From positions 1 through 11,682 of the forward strand of contig JACPZV010000277.1 in the NCBI GenBank assembly GCA_016195295.1: a DNA stretch of 11,682 nt, given 5' to 3'. Shown here in pieces: positions 6,123 through 11,682 of the stretch; the first letter of the stretch is position 1, and every line of letters begins with the position of its first letter. Position numbers and translations under genes: made by a program. A model generated the notes under the pieces. The model saw nothing but the letters and a program-made list of their open reading frames with translations. It had not been told where the DNA came from and searched no databases. The DNA is from Acidobacteriota bacterium (lineage in GTDB: Bacteria; Acidobacteriota; Vicinamibacteria; Vicinamibacterales; CAVVIG01).

Positions 6123-6353
6123 TGTGAGCCCCCAGAAGGTCCGACCGAGAATGGCCGGCGGGTCGGGCATTTCATGATTTGTGCCTGAGTCGCGCCTCCG
6201 GTGACAGCTCCGCACAAACTGCTGAGGCTGCACGGTATCCAGCCGACACGTTGGACACGCGTCGACCTGACACTCGATCACAATTGTGTGGGATCGGTGT
6301 GACAGATTCGTGATCGTGATAGGTGGAGAGATGCCTCTCCTGTATTTCAACGG
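6123..6353. other. Intergenic region between aminotransferase remnant and lipoprotein gene
   Basis: This 231-bp region most likely holds the lipoprotein promoter, since both flanking genes read leftward. It is visibly less GC-rich than the genes around it. It contains a perfect 10-bp palindrome CACAATTGTG (6279-6288), a possible operator. A 6-bp hairpin, GGAGAG/CTCTCC with a 4-nt loop (6325-6340), lies 14 nt after the aminotransferase stop on the minus strand. The hairpin lacks a U-run, so terminator function is uncertain. I see no clear -35/-10 pair and no small gene. Confidence 0.5.
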
Positions 6354-7146
6354 CTAGACGCGATAGCCCGCGACCGCCTCGCGCGCTGGCGGCGCCGGGA
6401 GAATCGCGCGTCCCTGCGAGCGGACGAGCTCGTCGTACGCCGCGACGATGCGTCCGGTCACGGGTCCGACCGTTCCAGCGCCGATGACGCGATCGTCGAC
6501 CGACAGCACCGGCACTACTTCTGCGGCGGTCCCGCAGATGAACGCTTCGCGCGCGGTCCACACGTCGAAGAGCGTGAACGGCTTTTCCTCGACTCGGATG
6601 CCGAGCGTCGCGGCCAGGCCGAGCAGGGTCTCGCGCGTGACGCCCTTGAGATTGGTGGCGGTCGGCGGCGTCATCAGCGCGTGGTCGGTGACGATGAAGA
6701 AGTTATCGACGGTGGCTTCGGACACATAGCCGTGTCCGTCCAGCATCAGCGCCTCGTCCGCGCCTCTGCGGCGAGCGGTAGATCGAGAGCGTCGGTCGCG
6801 CGATGACGATGACGTTGGCGCGCGGGCACTTGCGCGGATCGAGCCCGAGATCACCTGCGCCGCGGGTCACGACCAGCCGCAGGTAGCCGTCGGTGATACC
6901 GTTCTGTCGGCACGCCTCGATCACGATGTCGCAAATCTCCGCGGGCGTGTGCGGGATCTCGAGCCGGATCGCTTTGGCCGAGTCGAAGAGCCGCTCGATG
7001 TGGCGCTCGAGCTTGAACACGCGTCCGTTGTAGGCGCGGATGCCCTCGAACACGCCGTCGCCGTAGAGCAAGCCGTGGTCGAAGACGCTGATCGCCGCGT
7101 CCGCCGCCGGGCGGAAGGCGCCACCGACATACACAAGACCATCCAT
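6354..7146 (-). pseudogene. Branched-chain-type aminotransferase (class IV), internally deleted and frameshifted
   Basis: The N-terminal 123 residues (MDGLVYVGGAFRP, DHGLLYGDGVFEGIRAYNG, FKLERHIERLF, GYLRLVVTRG, VIVIARPTLSIY) and a C-terminal part in another frame (RRRGADEALMLD, GYVSEATVDNFF, GVTRETLLGLA, FICGTAAEVVPV, GPVTGRI) are both typical of IlvE/class IV PLP aminotransferases. They lie in different frames (793 nt is not a multiple of three) and meet at about 6776-6778. The segment that should lie between them, about 43-48 residues, is absent. In E. coli IlvE it includes the PLP-binding lysine (KAGGNYL region). As written the gene cannot yield an active enzyme: a real pseudogene or an assembly error. 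ATG 7146 is supported by AGAGG 7 nt upstream. An intact copy would be about 306 residues, the normal length. It is divergent from a MocR regulator. Confidence 0.8.
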
Positions 7147-7160
7147 AAGAGATCCTCTGG

Positions 7161-7200
7161 GTTCAAGGTTCAACGGTTCAGGGTTCCGTGAACCTTGAAC
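7161..7200. repeat. 12-bp inverted repeat built on GGTTCAA-type units
   Basis: GTTCAAGGTTCA (7161-7172) and TGAACCTTGAAC (7189-7200) are perfect inverted copies around a 16-nt loop. The left arm and loop are also a degenerate run of heptamers (gttcaag, gttcaac, ggttcag, ggttccg). It lies midway between the divergent aminotransferase remnant and the MocR gene, and abuts the candidate -10 at 7201. It may be an operator, a dispersed repeat or both. Confidence 0.8.
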
Positions 7201-7206
7201 TAGAAT
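7201..7206 (+). promoter_or_regulatory. Candidate -10 box of the MocR gene
   Basis: TAGAAT (one mismatch to TATAAT) lies 45 nt before the MocR ATG. Its expected -35 position falls inside the GGTTCAA inverted repeat and shows no good match to TTGACA. A protein bound to the repeat would therefore sit on the promoter. Confidence 0.3.
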
Positions 7207-7220
7207 TGGACTGTTGTTTT

Positions 7221-7249
7221 TGAGGCCGTCCAACAGCCTCACTGCCTCA
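7221..7249 (+). promoter_or_regulatory. Possible MocR operator: GCCTCA direct repeats with inverted copy
   Basis: GCCTCA occurs at 7236-7241 and 7244-7249 (8-bp period), and its inverted copy TGAGGC at 7221-7226, all just before the MocR start codon. Characterised MocR proteins such as GabR bind direct repeats near their own promoters, so autoregulation is plausible. The motif is short and could be chance. It would also pair with the only GAGG upstream of the ATG. Confidence 0.25.
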
Positions 7250-7251
7250 TC

Positions 7252-8781
7252 ATGGCCAAAAAGACGAAACTCAAAACAGACCAATCCGCCAATGGTTTGT
7301 TTCGCGCGCTCAAGACCGACCCGCGCGCGCTGCCGCGCACGCGGCCGCTGTACCGCCGGATGGTCGATCTGCTCGAAGGCGGCATCGCGCGCGGCGACGT
7401 CACGCCGGGCGTGCGATTGCCGCCGGAGCGCGAGCTCGCGCACGCGCTGCGTGTCAGCCGCGCGACCGTGGTGAGCGCGTATCGGGATCTGGAAGCGCGA
7501 GGGCTGGTCCGTGGCTACGTCGGACGCGGCACGTACGTGTCGGCCAAGCCGGACGCCGGCAGCGCGCCCTTCGCGTGGCGCGGGAAGATTGCGGCGACCG
7601 CCCTGCAGTCCACCGACACGACCGTGCGCGATCTGGTGCGCGCCGCCGCGGATCCCGACGTCATGTCGCTGGCCGCGGGCGTGCCCGCGCTCGACTGCTT
7701 TCCGACCGACGCGTTCCGGCGCGCCACGGACCGCGTCCTCACGCGCGAGGCGGACACCGCGTGGCGCCACGGCCCGACCGAGGGGCTGCCGCGTTTTCGG
7801 GCCGCCCTGGCCGCGCGTTTCGGCGGCGATCCGGAGCACATCCTCGTCCTGGCCGGCGCGCAGCAAGGGCTCGACCTGTTGGCGCGGTGCCTCATCGATC
7901 CGGGCGACGCGGTGGTGATGGATCGCCCCGGGTACCTCGGCGCCATTCAGACGTTCCGGTCCGCGGGCGCGCGTCTGGTCGGGTGGGACATTACCCGCGC
8001 CGACATAGACGAGCTCGAAGAGCTGCTGCTGCGCTATCGCCCGAAGCTGATCTACACGAACCCCACGTATCAGAATCCGACCGGGGTCGTGCTGCCGATC
8101 CGCCTGCGTCGCGAGCTGCTCGACTTGGCCGCGCGCTATCGCGTGCCGATCGTCGAGGACGATACGTATCGCGAACTCGGGCTCACCGGACCGGCGGCGC
8201 CACCCTCGCTCTTCAAACTCGACGAGGCGCACAAGGTGGTGATCCGCATCAACAGCTTTTCGAAGATGCTGGCGCCCGGCCTGCGCCTCGGATGGATCAG
8301 CGCCGTCGGTCCGATTGTCGAGCAGCTCGCGCTCATCAAGCAGCAGGTCGATCCCCACACACAGAACCTCGCGCAGCTCGTGGTCTGCGAGCTCGTCGAG
8401 GACGGCGTGTTCGATCGGCACCTCGCGACGCTGAAGGCGGAACACCGGCGGCGGCGCGATGCGATGGTCCACGCGCTCAGGCAACATGTGCCGGCGGGCG
8501 CGCTGCGCTTCACGGTGCCGGACGGCGGCATGTATCTCTGGTGTCAGCTCGGCATGCACGTGCACGCGCGTGAAGTCCACGAGCACGCGCTGCGCGATCG
8601 CGTCGTCGTCGTGACGGGCGAGCCGTTCTACGTCGATCAGGGCGGCGCTCACCAGCTGCGCGTGTGCTACACGTCGCAAGCGCCGGCCCAGGCCACGCAC
8701 GCCGCGCACACGCTGGCGCGCGGTCTCGTCTCCGCCGCTCGCCGGACGGCGGCGGAAGCGCCGCGCGTCCGTCTCGTCTGA
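7252..8781 (+). CDS. MocR-family regulator (GntR wHTH fused to class I aminotransferase fold)
   Basis: This 509-residue protein has an N-terminal GntR winged helix (about 32-97: PLYRRMVDLLEGGIARG, RLPPERELAHALRVSRATVVSAYRDLEARGLV, GRGTYV). A linker joins it to a fold-type I aminotransferase domain (about 135-495). Cofactor features are intact: YTNPTYQNPTG (268-278), VEDDTYRELG (301-310), SFSKMLAPGLRLGW with the PLP lysine at 338, and a carboxylate-binding Arg at about 470 (LRVCYTS). Such proteins are DNA-bound regulators that sense PLP and an amine or amino acid, typically controlling PLP synthesis, GABA or taurine use, or neighbouring transport genes. The effector cannot be read from sequence. 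It is divergent from a broken class IV aminotransferase, a natural candidate target. ATG 7252 has no strong ribosome binding site. The next gene starts 24 nt downstream. Confidence 0.92.
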   Translation: MAKKTKLKTDQSANGLFRALKTDPRALPRTRPLYRRMVDLLEGGIARGDVTPGVRLPPERELAHALRVSRATVVSAYRDLEARGLVRGYVGRGTYVSAKPDAGSAPFAWRGKIAATALQSTDTTVRDLVRAAADPDVMSLAAGVPALDCFPTDAFRRATDRVLTREADTAWRHGPTEGLPRFRAALAARFGGDPEHILVLAGAQQGLDLLARCLIDPGDAVVMDRPGYLGAIQTFRSAGARLVGWDITRADIDELEELLLRYRPKLIYTNPTYQNPTGVVLPIRLRRELLDLAARYRVPIVEDDTYRELGLTGPAAPPSLFKLDEAHKVVIRINSFSKMLAPGLRLGWISAVGPIVEQLALIKQQVDPHTQNLAQLVVCELVEDGVFDRHLATLKAEHRRRRDAMVHALRQHVPAGALRFTVPDGGMYLWCQLGMHVHAREVHEHALRDRVVVVTGEPFYVDQGGAHQLRVCYTSQAPAQATHAAHTLARGLVSAARRTAAEAPRVRLV

Positions 8782-8791
8782 AGTTTCCGGA

Positions 8792-8797
8792 TACAAT
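8792..8797 (+). promoter_or_regulatory. Possible -10 element of a leaderless transcript
   Basis: TACAAT lies 8 nt upstream of ATG 8806, in the 24-nt gap after the MocR gene. No purine-rich ribosome binding site precedes the ATG, which is flanked by CCCCC. The spacing fits leaderless transcription and would separate this gene from MocR read-through. No convincing -35 is seen. Confidence 0.35.
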
Positions 8798-8805
8798 CTG
8801 CCCCC

Positions 8806-9156
8806 ATGCGCGTCATCAACCGCACGGCGGTCACCATCACGGGCGCCCAGCCGTACACCGAGTGGACGCTCCGGACCGACCGCGACGCGAACAAGGGCGC
8901 GATTACCGTCGCGCACGCGAAAACGTACGGCTCGGCGTTTCTCCTCCCGGAGGTCGAGATCGAGGAGGACCTCCAGGAGTGGGTGGAAGACAACGCGGAC
9001 TGGTTGTTCGAATTTCAGCTCTCGGCCTGGACCGACGACGAGTCCACCTGGCCCGCCGCGCGCGATCTCAAAACGTTTCGCGAGTGGTTCCGCGTCGACG
9101 TCCAGAGCGTGGTCGTCGACGTCGCCGACGACGAGATAGAGGGAGAGGAACTGTGA
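8806..9156 (+). CDS. Acidic hypothetical protein
   Basis: This 116-residue cytoplasmic protein has no signal peptide or membrane helix and belongs to no family I can name with certainty. Visible features are an N-terminal strand-like start (MRVINRTAVTITGAQPYTEW), a central acidic stretch (EVEIEEDLQEWVEDNADWLFEFQLSAW) rich in Trp and Glu/Asp, a WFRVDVQSVVVDV strand near the C-terminus, and an acidic tail (DDEIEGEEL). The Trp/acid composition suggests a compact protein-interaction domain, but this is conjecture. The start at ATG 8806 lacks a ribosome binding site and has a -10-like box 8 nt upstream. The stop overlaps the start of the Dabb gene in a GTGA arrangement, so the two are probably co-translated and may act together. 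Confidence 0.8.
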   Translation: MRVINRTAVTITGAQPYTEWTLRTDRDANKGAITVAHAKTYGSAFLLPEVEIEEDLQEWVEDNADWLFEFQLSAWTDDESTWPAARDLKTFREWFRVDVQSVVVDVADDEIEGEEL

Positions 9157-9443
9157 GGATTCTCCATCTCGTGTCGTTCAAGTACAAGGCGGATGTCGAC
9201 GCCTCGATGCGCGCCGACCATCGCCAGCGGCTGGCCGCGCTGAAAGATATAGACGGAATCGACGAGCTGAAGGTTGGCTCGGATGTCGTCCGTTCGCCGC
9301 GCTCCTACGACACGGGCCTCTCGATCACGTTCCGCAATCGCGCGGCGCTCGACGCCTACCAGAAACATCCCCGTCACGTTCCCGTCGCGCAGTTCGGCGT
9401 CGGCCTCTGCGATCACATCGTCGCGGTGGATTTCGAAATCTGA
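9153..9443 (+). CDS. Dabb-family (stress-responsive A/B barrel) protein
   Basis: This 96-residue protein matches the Dabb dimeric ferredoxin-like alpha/beta barrel family. It has the opening strand ILHLVSFKYK, a first helix with MRADHRQRLAALKDIDGI, the strand SYDTGLSITFRNRAALDAY, the characteristic Y-x-K-H-P-x-H (YQKHPRHV, residues 69-76), and a final strand CDHIVAVDFEI. Family members include stress proteins and small enzymes such as polyketide cyclases; this one has no assigned substrate. The start is GTG 9153, overlapping the previous stop by 4 nt (GTGA), with GGGAG (9141-9145) 7 nt upstream and AGGA closer. Only 19 nt separate it from the M14 gene, so the three genes from 8806 probably form an operon. 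Confidence 0.88.
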   Translation: MRILHLVSFKYKADVDASMRADHRQRLAALKDIDGIDELKVGSDVVRSPRSYDTGLSITFRNRAALDAYQKHPRHVPVAQFGVGLCDHIVAVDFEI

Positions 9444-9462
9444 TTTCAGTTGAGAGGTTTCT

Positions 9463-11682
9463 ATGTTCAAGAAGCTCGTCGCGTCGGTGGCGTTGGCTCT
9501 CGCGGTCGGTCTCGCGGTGCCGCATGCGCAGAACAAACCGGCCGCGCCGAAAGTCACACCGCCGAAGGACCAGTTCGGCCACGCTATTGGCGACGACTAC
9601 TACCTCGTCAACTACACGCAGTACCTCGAGTACCTCAAGAAGCTCGACGCGCAATCCGAACGCATGGTCGTCACCGAGATCGGCAAAACGGAAGAAGGCC
9701 GGCCCGAACTGACGGCCATCATCACGTCGCCGGAGAACCACCGACGCCTGCCGCTCATCAAAGAAGCGAACCGCAAGCTGGCGCTCGCCGAAGGCCTCAG
9801 CGACGAGCAGGCGCGCCAGCTCGCGCGGGACGGCAAGCCGGTCGTGTGGATCGACGGCGGTCTGCACGCGACCGAAGTGCTCGGGGCACAGCAGCTGATC
9901 GAGACGATCTATCGCCTGAACACGAAATCCGATCCGGAGACGCTGCGCATTTTGAACGACGTCATCATCCTCTGCACGCTCGTCAACCCGGACGGCATGG
10001 AGCTGGTGTCGAACTGGTACATGCGTGAGCCGGACGAGAAGCGGCGGTCCACGAACGGCATTCCGCGCCTGTACCAGAAGTACATCGGCCACGACGACAA
10101 CCGCGACTTCTACATGATGAACATGTCGGAGAGCGTCAACGCGAACAAGATGATGTACCGCGAGTGGTACCCGGCCATCATGTACAACCACCATCAGACC
10201 GGACCGGCCGGCGCGGTGCTGTTCGCGCCGCCGTTCCGCGATCCCTTCAACTACAACTTCGATCCGCTGATCCCGCTCGGCATCGACACGGTGGGCTCGG
10301 CGATTCACACGCGGCTCGCCGCCGAAGGGAAGCCGGGGGCGGTGATGCGCACGGGCGCGCCCTACTCGACCTGGTTCAACGGTGGCATCCGGACCACGTC
10401 GTACTTCCACAACCAGATTGGGATCCTGACGGAAACGATCGGCAATCCTACGCCCGTCGAGATCCCCTTCGTGCTCGACATGCAGCTGCCGCGCGCGGAC
10501 GTGCCGAACCCGATCGCGCCGCGGACGTTCTACTTCCGGGAGGCGATCGAGTACTCGATCACGAACAACTACGCGATCCTCGACATCGCCTCGAAGCGGC
10601 ACGAGGATTTCCTCTACAACATGTACAGGATGGCGAAGAACGCGATTGACAAGGGCAACCGCGACACCTGGACCATCCATCCGAAACGGATTGACGCGGC
10701 GCGGGCGGCGATCGAGGCCGAGCAGGCGGGCGCGTCGCGCGGCGCCGAGAACCTCGGGCCGCGCGCGGCCCTTGGCGGCCGCGGTGGCGGCGGTGGCCGC
10801 GGCGGCGCGCCGATCGCCGTGTACAACAACGTGCTCCACGATCCGAAACTGCGCGATCCGCGCGGCTTCATCCTGCCGTCGGATCAGCCGGACTTTCTCA
10901 CCGCCACGAAATTCGTCAACACCCTCATCAAGGCCGGCATCGTCGTGCACCGGGCGACCACGCCGTTCACAGTCGCCGGCAAGTCCTACCCGGCCGGATC
11001 GTACGTCGTGAAAGCCGCGCAGCCGTTCCGCGCGCACCTGATGGACATGTTCGAGCCGCAGGATCATCCGGACGACATTCCGTACCCGGGCGGCCCTCCG
11101 CGTCCGCCCTATGACGTGACGGGCTACAACATTTCCTACTCGATGGGCATCAAGTTCGATCGCATCCTCGACGGGTTCGATGGTCCATTCGAGAAGATTG
11201 CGGATCTCGCGCCGGTTCCGACAGGGAAGGTCGCGCCGGCGCCCAACGGCGGCGGCTACCTCGTGAGTCATCAGGTGAACGATTCGTTCGTCGCCGTCAA
11301 CCGGCTGCTGAAAGCGAACGAAGATGTCTACTGGCTGAAGTCGCCGTTCAGCGCGAACGGCAAACAGTACGCGGCGGGGACCATCTACGTGCCCGCGAAG
11401 GCGTCGACGATGCCGATCCTCCAGAAGCTGGCGACCGACAAGGGCGTGAGCGCCGATGCCATCGCGTCGCGTCCCGCCGGCGACGCGATGAAGCTGCGCT
11501 CGGTGCGCATCGGGTTGTGGGATCAGTACGGCGGCTCGATGCCGTCGGGGTGGACGCGCTGGCTCTTCGAGCAGTTCGAATTCCCGTTCGAGGTCGTGTA
11601 TCCGCAGACGCTCGACGCCGGGAATCTGAACGCGAAGTTCGACGTGCTCGTGTTCGTCGACGGCGCCATCCCGATGCGCGAC
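9463..11682 (+). CDS. Secreted M14-family zinc carboxypeptidase-like protein (3' truncated by window)
   Basis: The frame is open from ATG 9463 to the window edge (740 codons, no stop), so the C-terminus is missing. GAGAGG lies 5 nt before the ATG. A signal peptide (MFKKLVASVALALAVGLAVPHA) predicts export. The M14 catalytic domain (about 45-390) shows the zinc motif H-x-x-E in GGLHATEV (His135, Glu138), LVNPDGME, HDDNRDFY, a likely third zinc His in YNHHQTG (243 or 244), and the likely catalytic Glu324 in LTETIGN. The active site therefore looks complete. A Gly/Arg-rich spacer (439-448) leads to a long C-terminal region containing IAVYNNV, PYDVTGYNISYSMG and RIGLWDQYGGSMPSGWTRW. This region may be a glutamine-amidotransferase-like domain, as seen in some large secreted M14 proteins. 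It probably trims peptides outside the cytoplasm; the substrate is unknown. Confidence 0.92.
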   Translation, partial: MFKKLVASVALALAVGLAVPHAQNKPAAPKVTPPKDQFGHAIGDDYYLVNYTQYLEYLKKLDAQSERMVVTEIGKTEEGRPELTAIITSPENHRRLPLIKEANRKLALAEGLSDEQARQLARDGKPVVWIDGGLHATEVLGAQQLIETIYRLNTKSDPETLRILNDVIILCTLVNPDGMELVSNWYMREPDEKRRSTNGIPRLYQKYIGHDDNRDFYMMNMSESVNANKMMYREWYPAIMYNHHQTGPAGAVLFAPPFRDPFNYNFDPLIPLGIDTVGSAIHTRLAAEGKPGAVMRTGAPYSTWFNGGIRTTSYFHNQIGILTETIGNPTPVEIPFVLDMQLPRADVPNPIAPRTFYFREAIEYSITNNYAILDIASKRHEDFLYNMYRMAKNAIDKGNRDTWTIHPKRIDAARAAIEAEQAGASRGAENLGPRAALGGRGGGGGRGGAPIAVYNNVLHDPKLRDPRGFILPSDQPDFLTATKFVNTLIKAGIVVHRATTPFTVAGKSYPAGSYVVKAAQPFRAHLMDMFEPQDHPDDIPYPGGPPRPPYDVTGYNISYSMGIKFDRILDGFDGPFEKIADLAPVPTGKVAPAPNGGGYLVSHQVNDSFVAVNRLLKANEDVYWLKSPFSANGKQYAAGTIYVPAKASTMPILQKLATDKGVSADAIASRPAGDAMKLRSVRIGLWDQYGGSMPSGWTRWLFEQFEFPFEVVYPQTLDAGNLNAKFDVLVFVDGAIPMRD

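Noticed and set aside
6325..6340. Rho-independent terminator after the aminotransferase
   Set aside because: Only 6 bp of stem and no U-run after it on the minus strand.
6703..8916. 737-codon minus-strand open frame running through MocR into the aminotransferase start
   Set aside because: Most of it is antisense shadow of the MocR gene. Only its last part is real aminotransferase sequence, which has its own ATG and ribosome binding site at 7146; it is not a fusion protein.
9325..11271. 648-codon minus-strand open frame opposite the M14 gene
   Set aside because: Arg/Val/Asp-rich shadow of a gene with clear signal peptide and zinc motifs on the plus strand.
1..11682. tRNA, rRNA, insertion sequence, phage, toxin-antitoxin or secondary-metabolite signatures
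   Set aside because: I looked for cloverleaf-like stretches, terminal inverted repeats flanking a transposase, integrase/capsid motifs and paired small toxin genes, and saw none I could support.

Overview
The window is GC-rich chromosomal DNA with tightly packed genes on both strands. GTG starts are common, and long antisense open frames appear in almost every gene as a side effect of GC content. The gene set is a RmuC nuclease, a YgjP-type metalloprotease, a DUF1295 membrane protein, DUF5666 repeats, a MocR regulator and a large secreted M14 peptidase with an NRDFY motif. Together with the short-period intergenic repeats, this suggests a soil-type bacterium, possibly Acidobacteriota (Vicinamibacteria-like). 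That placement is an inference from gene style; no rRNA or other phylogenetic marker is present.

Layout. 2-151: C-terminal end of an unidentified plus-strand gene. 215-751: small plus-strand hypothetical with two CxxC pairs. 774-860: a long imperfect inverted repeat filling the leader of rmuC. 875-2185: rmuC, overlapping by 23 nt a YgjP/DUF45 metalloprotease (2163-2735). That gene overlaps tail-to-tail by 43 nt with a minus-strand group: DUF5666 lipoprotein (6122-4749), M29-like secreted protein (4694-3507) and DUF1295 membrane protein (3466-2693). 7146-6354 (minus): a branched-chain-type class IV aminotransferase broken by an internal deletion/frameshift. Divergent from it is an intact MocR/GntR-aminotransferase regulator (7252-8781). 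Then, on plus, an acidic hypothetical protein (8806-9156), a Dabb protein (9153-9443) and a secreted M14 carboxypeptidase-like protein (9463 to the window edge).

How the genes fit together. The clearest functional pair is the MocR regulator and its divergent aminotransferase neighbour, sharing a ~105 bp intergenic region with symmetric sequence. MocR proteins often control divergent PLP or amino acid genes, so loss of the aminotransferase's lysine segment is notable if it is not an assembly error. The M29-like protein and the M14 protein both carry signal peptides and point to envelope or extracellular peptide processing. However, the M29-like protein has lost four of the five metal-ligand positions I could align.

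I see no phage, transposase, CRISPR, toxin-antitoxin or biosynthetic cluster signature. The most interesting points are the ligand-stripped M29 homologue, the aminotransferase missing its catalytic lysine, the regularly cysteine-paired five-repeat lipoprotein, and several short-period (7 or 9 bp) repeat patches, two of which form strong hairpins or sit in promoter regions. No convincing new multi-gene system is visible.
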